This document shows positions 1-6,418 of a stretch of 10,161 nucleotides of DNA, piece after piece. Under the pieces are notes generated by a model. It was given only the letters and a program-made list of their open reading frames with translations. It was not told the origin of the DNA and did not search any database. Both the position numbers and the translations under genes were made by a program. Source of the DNA: an uncultured Ignavibacteriales bacterium (GTDB taxonomy: Bacteria > Bacteroidota > Ignavibacteria > Ignavibacteriales > Ignavibacteriaceae); the NCBI GenBank assembly GCA_903915485.1, contig CAIWTC010000266.1, forward strand, positions 1-10,161, in the 5' to 3' direction. Position 1 is the stretch's first letter. Each line of letters opens with the position of its first letter.

Positions 1-845
1 ATGTTATTATCAAGTTCATCGTGATTGTTGCCGCGGTTCATGTAAGCCTTGTACATAATTTCACGCAAGCCTCTGTTATCTGCGTATGTCAGGAAAGGCA
101 GAAGTGTAGGTTTATCAATGCTGAATAACCATTTTGCAGGCTGTCCTTTCTCTTTGGCTTTATCTGATGCTTCTTGAATGGACGCAGGGGGAAGTCCTGT
201 TAAGTTTTCTTTTTTATCAACCCAAAGTTCGAACTTTGCATTTTCCCGTCTTACATTATCACCGAATTTAAGTACCAGTTGGCCAAGTTCATCATTGATT
301 TTTCTGAATCTATCTTTTCCTGCGTTATCAAGGTTTGCCCCTCCGCGCACAAAGTCAAGGTAGTTGCTTTTTAGAACAATGGTTTGTTCTGTATTCAATT
401 TCAGTTTTGAATGATTATCATAAACTTCTTTAATTCTTTTGAACAGCTTTTCGTCAAGGTAGATGTCGTCATTATGTTTTGTTAGAAGGGAAGTGACTGT
501 CTCTGCTAGTTTCTGCATTTCGTCATTTGTATTGGCATCCTTCAAACTGTTGAAGACTCTGGCGACTCTGTTTAGAAATGCACCGCTTCTTTCAAGTGCT
601 TCAATTGTATTTTTGAATGAAGGTTTTTCCTTACAATTCATGATTGTAGAAATTTCCAGTTTCTGTAGTTTGATACCTTCTTCGAAAGCGGGGAGGTAAT
701 GCTCAAGTTTGATTAAATCAAACGGCGGAGTTTGAAATGGAGTCTTCCATTCAATAAAGAAAGGGTTGTTCATTTTTTTATCCTGACTATAATTTATTCC
801 CGAAAACAGCAATACTGCCGCAATCAGTAAATATATATTTTTCAT
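1..845 (-). CDS. dcp: M3-family peptidyl-dipeptidase (Dcp/oligopeptidase A-like), exported, N-terminal 281 residues only
   Basis: Frame read on the minus strand from an ATG at 845 stays open to the window edge, so the gene is 3'-truncated by the window and not broken. The first residues form a signal peptide: two-residue basic start (MK, then N), hydrophobic stretch at about 5-16, probable cleavage near residues 20-22 (INYSQD), no lipobox cysteine. The mature start (NPFFIEWKTPF, then PPFDLIKLEHYLPAFEEGI) matches the N-terminal signature I know from Bacteroidota-group Dcp proteins of the M3 zinc metallopeptidase family, which remove C-terminal dipeptides or cleave short oligopeptides. These are usually about 680-710 residues, so roughly 60 percent, including the HExxH zinc site, lies outside the window and catalytic competence cannot be judged. 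The start is supported by AAGGAA seven bases upstream (853-858); the alternative ATG at residue 25 would lose the signal peptide. Likely role: peptide turnover in the periplasm. Confidence 0.85.
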   Translation of the reverse strand, partial: MKNIYLLIAAVLLFSGINYSQDKKMNNPFFIEWKTPFQTPPFDLIKLEHYLPAFEEGIKLQKLEISTIMNCKEKPSFKNTIEALERSGAFLNRVARVFNSLKDANTNDEMQKLAETVTSLLTKHNDDIYLDEKLFKRIKEVYDNHSKLKLNTEQTIVLKSNYLDFVRGGANLDNAGKDRFRKINDELGQLVLKFGDNVRRENAKFELWVDKKENLTGLPPASIQEASDKAKEKGQPAKWLFSIDKPTLLPFLTYADNRGLREIMYKAYMNRGNNHDELDNN

Positions 846-861
846 AAATGATTTCCTTGAA

Positions 862-900
862 ATTTACTAAAGTATTAAAATCTGATAGTAAATATGCAAA
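862..900 (-). promoter_or_regulatory. Candidate promoter of the dcp-like gene, with an inverted repeat over the -10
   Basis: On the minus strand TTTGCA (895-900) is separated by 17 bases from TAATAC (872-877), which lies 27 bases before the start codon at 845. A perfect 8-base inverted repeat, ATTTACTA (862-869) and TAGTAAAT (886-893), brackets the -10 element. Its function is not known; it could be an operator or chance in AT-rich DNA. Confidence 0.4.
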
Positions 901-1005
901 AGTTTATGTGGAAAAATTAGCCGTTTATCACATGATGTTGCCGAATAAACTGATTTACTCCCCGGTACGGCAAAGCATACTGCGTTGATAGGATCTATAT
1001 AAATA

Positions 1006-2280
1006 TTACTTTTTCACTATAACCAGCTGCCCGTTTTCATCAAAGTTTATATGCTGTCCGCGTTTGAAGAAGTGTCCATCCAGTGAGAAGTCCTGTGCTA
1101 ATTTGCACTGCATCAGTTTGCCGTTTGGGTAGAAGTGAACTCCAACCCCGCCCCCGAATGCATCTGTCCAGAAACTTGCTTCTCTGCATGGGATTCCCTG
1201 AATCCATTGGTCTTTTGCCGACCACATCAATTTTAGTTGACCATTCGGATAAAACACTGTATGCCATGTGCCGGGGCCTTCGCCTTTGCATAAATATGAT
1301 TGGATGTAGGTATCACTTGGAAGACAAACTATGTCCAGTCTTCCGTCTATCAGGAAATTTAATTGTGTGCCGGCAGGGAGGGGTTGTCCAAGGACTGTAT
1401 CTTCACGGGCAAGAATGCAGGAACTAAGTTTACCGTTTTCAAAGTAATTAACTGTTCCTTGAACATGGTATCCTTGAATCTCCGTGGCTACGCCTGGATT
1501 TAGTTCTTTAAAAGTTGTCGGGTGCTGTTCTTCACGACTTCCGAAAACCATCAGCATCGTGAAAATGAAGAGTGCGCAAACGCTTAATGCTCCAAATACA
1601 TAGTAAGCCGTTTTGGGAGAAACATCATCAGCATTTTTACTGCTGCCTAGAAATAAACATGCTGAGGAAATTGTCATCGGTGTAATTACAAAGAGCCACA
1701 GGGCTGATTGCACCTGTTTGAAATTATATAGGCCAAGCTTAAGTATTGTAACTGCAACTATAAATGCTATTAGTGATGCAACAGTGCGGGGGAATTTCTT
1801 TGCGAGTTGTGACACACCAAAAATTACGAATGCAACCGCAGCACCGAATAGTGAAACAAGTGAAAGTCCGCCTTCCATGATTATGAATAGTCCTAGAAAA
1901 AATCCTACCGTGCTTATTATCATTACTCCGGCTTTTTTGTATTCACCGTTCATCACAAGTCCTGTCAATGCCCGTGCTGCTAATCCGATTGCAATCAGTT
2001 CATATAAGATTTCAGGGCGGCGGCCGTGTGCAATTTCGAGCATGCAGAATCCAATCATTGCAACTATGAGAACAACAAATGCCACATCACCTGACTTTGC
2101 ATGAATAGTCCGCTCCCGTTCATCTACAAACTTAACTCGTAATCCAAACTCCATAACAACAGGTCTAAGCAGATATGCGGTTACAAAAAATATAAAACTT
2201 ATTTCACTGCCCAAGACTGCGGCAAGAATTCCAAGTGCAGAAAGTATGCATGCACCATAAAAGATTTTATCTCGTTTCAT
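1006..2280 (-). CDS. Polytopic membrane protein with DERE-motif N-terminal region and C-terminal MORN/YwqK-like repeats, partner of an XRE regulator
   Basis: A 424-residue protein I cannot name. Residues 7-247 contain about nine hydrophobic segments (roughly 7-25, 27-44, 66-84, 92-110, 117-135, 139-158, 167-185, 190-211, 225-247). The loop at 45-65 carries DERERTIHAKSGD, resembling the DERE motif of DUF2178-type membrane proteins that often sit beside small XRE regulators. Residues 279-424 form a soluble domain of 'YF/FYxNGKL' units (near 279, 309, 343, 383, 412) like MORN_2/YwqK repeats, with an apparent duplication of a unit of about 40 residues containing G(T/Q)..(L/I)NF. Positive-inside reasoning (MKRDK, RVK, KK, AKK loops) puts the N-terminus inside and, with nine segments, the repeat domain outside; five cysteines lie in it (288, 319, 331, 365, 392). 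The start at 2280 is chosen over the ATG at 2316 because GAAGGAG sits 6 bases ahead of it. It overlaps the upstream regulator gene by 14 bases, so the two are translationally coupled. Suggested role: signal-sensing or modulating partner of that regulator (inference). Confidence 0.75.
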   Translation of the reverse strand: MKRDKIFYGACILSALGILAAVLGSEISFIFFVTAYLLRPVVMEFGLRVKFVDERERTIHAKSGDVAFVVLIVAMIGFCMLEIAHGRRPEILYELIAIGLAARALTGLVMNGEYKKAGVMIISTVGFFLGLFIIMEGGLSLVSLFGAAVAFVIFGVSQLAKKFPRTVASLIAFIVAVTILKLGLYNFKQVQSALWLFVITPMTISSACLFLGSSKNADDVSPKTAYYVFGALSVCALFIFTMLMVFGSREEQHPTTFKELNPGVATEIQGYHVQGTVNYFENGKLSSCILAREDTVLGQPLPAGTQLNFLIDGRLDIVCLPSDTYIQSYLCKGEGPGTWHTVFYPNGQLKLMWSAKDQWIQGIPCREASFWTDAFGGGVGVHFYPNGKLMQCKLAQDFSLDGHFFKRGQHINFDENGQLVIVKK

Positions 2281-2485
2281 CGATGTCTCCTTCTTCAAGT
2301 TCAAAAAGTTGTTCAACAGTTATATTAAATTTCTTTGCAAGGATTAATGCAAGTTTTACAGAGGGGCTATAATCATTTTTTTCAATTGATACGATAGTTT
2401 GCCTTGAGACTCCAATCATATCCGCTAACTGCTGCTGACTTAGCTCTCCGTTTTCAAACCGGTATTTTCTTAGATTTGTTTTCAT
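2267..2485 (-). CDS. Small XRE-family helix-turn-helix transcriptional regulator
   Basis: A 72-residue protein that is nearly all HTH_3 (Cro/C1-type) domain. The recognition region is visible as LSQQQLADMIGVSRQTIVSIEK (about residues 15-36, with a QQQLADMIGVSRQT helix-turn-helix core), followed by YSPSVKLALILAKKFNITVEQLF, the typical tail of the short regulators of the YgzD/ansR-like type. It has no added sensor domain, so any signal must come through a partner. It is first in an operon with the membrane protein gene that overlaps its 3' end. The start codon at 2485 has only a weak ribosome site (AAAGATACT), and the ATG a little upstream (2511) is out of frame. A paired direct repeat over its promoter suggests autoregulation. 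Function as a DNA-binding protein is confident; targets beyond its own promoter are unknown. Confidence 0.92.
   Translation of the reverse strand: MKTNLRKYRFENGELSQQQLADMIGVSRQTIVSIEKNDYSPSVKLALILAKKFNITVEQLFELEEGDIDETR
2287..2293 (-). promoter_or_regulatory. Strong Shine-Dalgarno that fixes the start of the membrane protein gene
   Basis: GAAGGAG on the minus strand lies six bases before the ATG at 2280, inside the 3' end of the XRE gene. No comparable site precedes the in-frame ATG at 2316, so the shorter 424-residue product is preferred. Confidence 0.8.
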
Positions 2486-2517
2486 TGTTTAAAGAGTATC
2501 TTTGTTTTCATGGAGTT

Positions 2518-2546
2518 AATATAAATGATAGTTTACAAAATGTCAA
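2518..2546 (-). promoter_or_regulatory. Sigma-70-type promoter of the XRE/membrane protein operon
   Basis: Minus strand: TTGACA (2541-2546), a 17-base spacer, then TATATT (2518-2523), 32 bases before the ATG at 2485. The consensus -35 and ideal spacing make this the best promoter in the window. Confidence 0.65.
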
Positions 2547-2565
2547 ATATATTTTACATAATGAC
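2532..2565 (-). promoter_or_regulatory. Candidate operator: paired direct repeat overlapping the -35 element
   Basis: Plus-strand TTTACAAAATGTC (2532-2544) and TTTACATAATGAC (2553-2565) match at 11 of 13 positions and start 21 bases apart, two helical turns. On the transcribed strand they read CATTTTGTAAA and CATTATGTAAA. One copy overlaps the -35 and spacer, the other lies just upstream, as expected for repression by a small XRE protein binding in tandem. Binding is inferred. Confidence 0.45.
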
Positions 2566-2625
2566 TAGAAAAATATACAATAATTGAATGTGGATTATAG
2601 AACTGAGAGAAGTATGAAGGGGAGT

Positions 2626-2672
2626 AAAAAAAGAGTTCCTCAGATATTTATAAAATATTTCTAAGGAACTCT
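2626..2672 (-). terminator. Rho-independent terminator downstream of the 2704-4719 kinase gene
   Basis: On the minus strand AGAGTTCCT (2664-2672) pairs perfectly with AGGAACTCT (2632-2640). The stem continues through AGA/TCT and ATATTT-type pairing with one mismatch and a bulge, and is followed at once by seven T (2626-2632). It lies about 30 bases after the kinase stop codon at 2704, and separates that unit from the XRE operon promoter. Confidence 0.88.
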
Positions 2673-2703
2673 ATTAAATTGTTTTAAGAATTATAAGTTT
2701 TAT

Positions 2704-4719
2704 TTAGTGCTGTAAGGCTTTCTTTAATGTAAACTTGAATGAACTTCCTTTTCCTTCTTCGCTTTCTACCCAAATTTCACCGCCTAGCTTTTCGACAAAT
2801 TCTTTGCAGAGTATTAATCCTAATCCGGTACTTGCTTCATCTTCAGTTCCTTTGCTGGAAACTTTTTCGTTTAGCTTGAATAACTTATCAATTTCTTTTT
2901 TAGACATTCCAACACCGCTATCGCTAATAGCAACCTCAATAAATGAATCATTAACTGCACTTACTGAAACATTTATTTTGCTCCCGCGGTAAGAAAATTT
3001 CACGGCATTCGAAAGAAGATTGCGGAGTATTGTGTTAAGTATGAATTTATCCGCAAGGACTTCTGTTGAACTCTCGCATAATACTGTTATTGAGATTTCC
3101 TTCTGTGTTGCGGTTAGAGAAATCAAATCAACATTCTCTCTTAAAATATCGTTAATGCATAAAGCATCTATCTTAATCTCAACTTCACCCCTTTGCATCT
3201 TTGCCCAATTAAGCAAGTTATTCAGAAGGTTATACAAGTTTGTCCCTGACTTGTTGAGCATGCTCATAAAGTTAGATATTTCGGCAAGCGTGAAATTGTT
3301 AATATCTTGAGCTAGTAATTCCGTTACACCTAAGAAACCATTGAAAGGGCTTCTTAAGTCATGCGCAATAATTGAGAAATATTTATCTTTTTCAGAATTG
3401 AGAATAGTTAACTGTTCATTCTTTAACAGAATTTCCTTCTCGGCATTTTTCAGGTCAGTAATATCAACAAATGTAACAACAACCTGCCTGACAGTACCAT
3501 TTATATTTAATTCAGGGAATGCATCCACCAGCAGCCATACACGGTCAGCTCTGAGAGGACGGTAAACCCCCATAACAACACCCTTGACAGAAATTTTTGA
3601 GGAAACAGCAACTGACACCGGGTGTGTTTCTTCCGGGAACGGAGATCCATCTTCATGAATAACATTCCATTCCGTGTCGAAGGAGGTTTTCCCCAAAAAT
3701 TGATCTTCTGTTAGACCAAGCAGCTCCAATGCTTTCGGGTTATTTACCAATATTTTTGTTTGATGATCATGAAGCAAAACACCGACTTGAAGATTATTTA
3801 TTAATTCTCTAAATTTTTGCTCATTATTTCTGATTATGAGTTCTGCATTTTTTCGTTCAGTTATGTCTGAGTGTGTCCCCGTCATTATAAACGGTTTCCC
3901 ATCATTTGTCCACTCCTTAACTTTGCCACGGTCTCGAACCCAAACCCAATGTCCATTTTTATGCTTCATTCTACAGTCAAAATCATAGTAATTTAGAGTG
4001 CCGTTGAAGTGCTTATTCAGTAATTCCGCAGACTTTATAGCGTCATCCGGGTGAACAAGTTTCGTCCAAGTATCAATGCTGACAGGAGCGAGTTCTTCCA
4101 GAGTGTACCCAATTATCTCTGCCCAGCGTTCATTGAAGCTAGATTCTCCAGTTTGAACATTCCACACCCAAGTTCCTATGTTTGTTCCTTCAATTACGCT
4201 TGAAAGAAGATTATTAGTTTCGACTAATGATTTTTCTGCTTGTTTGTTTTGGGTAATATTGTCGAAGATAGCAACGAAGTAATCTTTTTGAGGGCTGGTT
4301 ACGGAAATTGAAAACCAAATGTTCAGTGCTTTGAAATGTGTCTCGAAATTTTCCGGTTTACCTGTCAAAGCAACTCTCGAATAAACTTCTAATATTTCAG
4401 AGTCAGCCCCATGAACCCCGGGTATTGCCTCAGAATTTTTTTTCCCCTTAATATTTTTCATCCCTGTTAAAGTTTCAAAGGCAGTATTAACTTCAATATA
4501 AATAAAGTCATTTGGTTGATTATCTGCGTACAACATTTTGCAATATGCAGAACCTTTTCCCATATTCTCAATAACATCACGGTAAACTTCACCTGCAAGC
4601 AAGATATGATCAGATACGATTGGGGGATTTTTATGAAGTGCTCTTAACAATTCATTTTCTTTTTTAAGCCCATTCAGTTCTAACAACAGTTCTTCTTTTG
4701 ACTTAACAATCTCACTCAT
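2704..4719 (-). CDS. Soluble sensor histidine kinase with three PAS domains
   Basis: A 671-residue kinase with no membrane segment, hence cytoplasmic. Order: N-terminal coiled coil (about 5-28, starting SKEEL); PAS 1 (about 45-160, ending FDNITQNKQAE); PAS 2 of the PAS_3/PAC type (about 170-292, with HWVWVRDRG and SDITERK); PAS 3 (about 300-427, with EDGSPFPEETHP and YRP, ending FVDITDLKNAE); short linker helix; HisKA with H-box FSIIAHDLRSPF, phosphoacceptor His453; HATPase_c with N-box Asn571 (LLSNAVKFS), G1 DSGVGM at 600-605 and G2 TGLGL at 631-635. All catalytic motifs look intact. The start at 4719 has GGAAGA nearby upstream. There is no receiver domain and no adjacent response regulator, so the partner is unknown. 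It follows a related kinase gene by 114 bases and ends at a clear terminator. The signal is not evident; PAS domains can bind haem, flavin or small ligands, but no cofactor residues can be assigned with confidence. Confidence 0.93.
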   Translation of the reverse strand: MSEIVKSKEELLLELNGLKKENELLRALHKNPPIVSDHILLAGEVYRDVIENMGKGSAYCKMLYADNQPNDFIYIEVNTAFETLTGMKNIKGKKNSEAIPGVHGADSEILEVYSRVALTGKPENFETHFKALNIWFSISVTSPQKDYFVAIFDNITQNKQAEKSLVETNNLLSSVIEGTNIGTWVWNVQTGESSFNERWAEIIGYTLEELAPVSIDTWTKLVHPDDAIKSAELLNKHFNGTLNYYDFDCRMKHKNGHWVWVRDRGKVKEWTNDGKPFIMTGTHSDITERKNAELIIRNNEQKFRELINNLQVGVLLHDHQTKILVNNPKALELLGLTEDQFLGKTSFDTEWNVIHEDGSPFPEETHPVSVAVSSKISVKGVVMGVYRPLRADRVWLLVDAFPELNINGTVRQVVVTFVDITDLKNAEKEILLKNEQLTILNSEKDKYFSIIAHDLRSPFNGFLGVTELLAQDINNFTLAEISNFMSMLNKSGTNLYNLLNNLLNWAKMQRGEVEIKIDALCINDILRENVDLISLTATQKEISITVLCESSTEVLADKFILNTILRNLLSNAVKFSYRGSKINVSVSAVNDSFIEVAISDSGVGMSKKEIDKLFKLNEKVSSKGTEDEASTGLGLILCKEFVEKLGGEIWVESEEGKGSSFKFTLKKALQH

Positions 4720-4757
4720 ATAGTCTTCCGTAAACTTGAAAAAAATGTCTATGCTAA

Positions 4758-4787
4758 TATATACATATATATAAATGCAAAAATCAA
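4758..4787 (-). promoter_or_regulatory. Weak candidate promoter for the three-PAS kinase
   Basis: Minus strand: TTGATT (4782-4787), 18-base spacer, TATATA (4758-4763) within an alternating TATATATATG tract. The gap of 114 bases after the previous kinase gene leaves room for an internal promoter, but AT-rich DNA produces such matches by chance. The gene may also be read through from the upstream kinase, since I saw no terminator between them. Confidence 0.3.
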
Positions 4788-4833
4788 GAATTTAAAACAA
4801 TTACAGTTAAATCCGCGTAATAACTTACCTACA

Positions 4834-6126
4834 TTAGGCTATTGTTCTCGTTCTGGGGGAGTGTGATGCAGCAGTCAGTATTATTGTAAACTCTGTGTAT
4901 TTTCCATATTCGGAGTTAACGGTAATTGTGCCGCCGTTTTTTTCTATGAATTGCTTGCACAGAATTAATCCTAAACCCGAGCCTTTTTGAGGTGAGTTGC
5001 CGACTTTGCTGTTAGTATCAAGATTAAATAATTTTTCGATATCCTCAGGCTTAATTCCAATACCGTGATCTCTTATAAAGATAATGACATTTTCGCCTTC
5101 TTCACGAGCAGAAATAATGATTGCCTCTCCGTCATTATTGAATTTTACAGCATTGTTTACAATATTCCTGATTACCAGCGAGATAGTCTGTTCATCTGCC
5201 AATAAATAAGTATCTTTCGGAATATCGCATAATACGGTCATGTCACGCTGTTTAGCAAGAGGGGAATATAAATCAACAAGTTCTTTCACAATTGCGTATA
5301 GATGAACCGGTTTCGGCGTAATAGTCAATTCACCCAGCTGCGCCCGCGACCATGCCAGCAAGTTTTCAACTAGGCGAAATGCTTTTTTTGCGGAATCGGA
5401 AATATCATTAGTAAATGAAAGTTTTTCTTCATCTGATAATTCCGGATACATCCCTATCAATGTGTCAGAAAATCCAAGTATAGCTGCAAAAGGACTTCGC
5501 AAGTCATGGGAAATAATAGAAAAGAATCTGTCCTTTGTAGCGTTTGCCTCACGCAGTTTTTGTTCAGATTCAACCAGTGCTCTTTCAATCGCCCTTTTTT
5601 CAGTAATATCGTTTATTACTCCGATAACTCCGGAAATTGAACCATCAAGATTTTTTACAATGGATTTACTGATGGCGACTTCTTTTTTAATCCCATTTTT
5701 ATCTGTAATAAATGCCTGATAATTAATTATCTCAGCATTCTCCTGTTCGTTTTCGGCAGGAGGTTCAAGACCATCATCGATAGACTCAGACATTACTTCG
5801 CCCAATGGGTAGAATTTAATTTCGTTGGCAGTCCGACCAAGAAGTGATTCAAATAATTTGTTGCATCCAAGCACTGTTGCCTCGATATCTGCAAAATATG
5901 CGGGAACGGCCATATTATTCAGCATCGCAATAATAAAATCATTGAATATGCCTGACATATCAGTACTAACGAACTGATTGAAAACATCACCAAAACTCTC
6001 TGCTCCTAGTAGTGCGGAATTTACATTTCCCTCACTCGTCATTGAACTGTTTAATTTTATGACCTGGTTTTCTAAATCTTCAACTATTTTTATTAATTCT
6101 TCTTTGCTTAACTCTGAGTAATCCAT
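4834..6126 (-). CDS. Soluble sensor histidine kinase with one PAS domain
   Basis: A 430-residue cytoplasmic kinase without membrane segments. Order: N-terminal coiled coil (about 4-27, SKEEL at 7-11, the same position as in the neighbouring three-PAS kinase); a linker of about 35 residues; one PAS domain (about 62-178, ending VINDITEKRAIE); a short helix; HisKA with FFSIISHDLRSPF, phosphoacceptor His207; HATPase_c with N-box Asn325 (IVNNAVKFN), G1 DHGIGI at 353-358 and G2 GSGLGL at 382-387. The catalytic core is complete and clearly related to that of the kinase downstream, including the LFNLD/LFKLN F-box region. A 10-residue polar tail (SHSPRTRTIA) follows the ATPase fold. The start at 6126 is preceded only by a weak AAGAA purine run; no better in-frame start is seen. 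No receiver domain or response regulator is adjacent. It is divergent from the DUF2975 gene across 292 bases. Signal and partner are unknown. Confidence 0.92.
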   Translation of the reverse strand: MDYSELSKEELIKIVEDLENQVIKLNSSMTSEGNVNSALLGAESFGDVFNQFVSTDMSGIFNDFIIAMLNNMAVPAYFADIEATVLGCNKLFESLLGRTANEIKFYPLGEVMSESIDDGLEPPAENEQENAEIINYQAFITDKNGIKKEVAISKSIVKNLDGSISGVIGVINDITEKRAIERALVESEQKLREANATKDRFFSIISHDLRSPFAAILGFSDTLIGMYPELSDEEKLSFTNDISDSAKKAFRLVENLLAWSRAQLGELTITPKPVHLYAIVKELVDLYSPLAKQRDMTVLCDIPKDTYLLADEQTISLVIRNIVNNAVKFNNDGEAIIISAREEGENVIIFIRDHGIGIKPEDIEKLFNLDTNSKVGNSPQKGSGLGLILCKQFIEKNGGTITVNSEYGKYTEFTIILTAASHSPRTRTIA

Positions 6127-6329
6127 GAATTCTTATATTTTCTTAATATTATTAAAAACAAACCTTCTCTTGTCTAAAATACTAAAACTGATGAAGAATC
6201 AAATCAATGAAATATGAATTGAAATGAAAAAGTTTGATTTATGTCCGGTACCGGAACTTAAGCACAAGGAACACAAAGGTTTTTCTAAGGTGAAAAAGGC
6301 GGAGTATAATATAGAATGTTATAAAAATA

Positions 6330-6344
6330 TATCGATAAACGATA
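6330..6344. promoter_or_regulatory. 15-base palindrome, candidate operator of the DUF2975/HTH_26 pair
   Basis: TATCG-ATAAA-CGATA is a perfect inverted repeat with a 5-base centre, ending eight bases before the -35 box at 6353. CGATAAA also occurs twice in tandem (6333-6346). Position and symmetry fit binding by a small dimeric HTH protein such as the one encoded at 7051-7257; this is inference. Confidence 0.45.
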
Positions 6345-6352
6345 AATATATA

Positions 6353-6381
6353 TTGACAAACGGGCAATTATTCTATATTTT
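6353..6381 (+). promoter_or_regulatory. Sigma-70-type promoter of the DUF2975/HTH_26 operon
   Basis: TTGACA (6353-6358), 17-base spacer, TATTTT (6376-6381); an overlapping TATATT at 6374 would give a 15-base spacer. It lies 38 bases before the ATG at 6419. Confidence 0.55.
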
Positions 6382-6418
6382 AGGAAATACTTTTTGAAAT
6401 AGTAAAAAGGATTCATCT

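Larger units (their letters stand above)
6127..6418. other. Divergent intergenic region between the one-PAS kinase and the DUF2975 gene
   Basis: This 292-base stretch has no credible ORF. It holds a 12-base perfect palindrome TCCGGTACCGGA (6244-6255), a tandem CACAAGGAA/CACAAAGG (about 6262-6279), the palindrome at 6330-6344 and the plus-strand promoter at 6353-6381. For the minus-strand kinase only a poor match is visible (TAGACA with a 19-base spacer to TAATAT near 6145-6175), so its promoter is not assigned. Confidence 0.6.

Noticed and set aside
178..699. Two short plus-strand open frames in the first 700 bases
   Set aside because: Both are antisense to the continuous dcp-like reading frame and give serine/phenylalanine-rich, domain-free products.
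912..950. Possible terminator after the membrane protein gene (GTTTAT/ATAAAC with a following run of five T on the minus strand)
   Set aside because: The stem is only six AT-rich pairs with a 16-base, partly structured loop, and several bases separate stem and T-run; too weak to call.
942..975. TTGCCG/CGGCAA inverted repeat between the membrane protein and peptidase genes
   Set aside because: Six pairs with a 24-base loop and no T-tract; compatible with chance.
1613..2104. 163-codon open frame on the plus strand
   Set aside because: It lies opposite the membrane-protein gene and its product has no recognisable domain; it is the antisense shadow of a hydrophobic coding region.
2281..2316. 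N-terminal extension of the membrane protein from the ATG at 2316
   Set aside because: The 12 extra residues lie wholly inside the XRE gene in another frame, and the strong GAAGGAG site points to the ATG at 2280.
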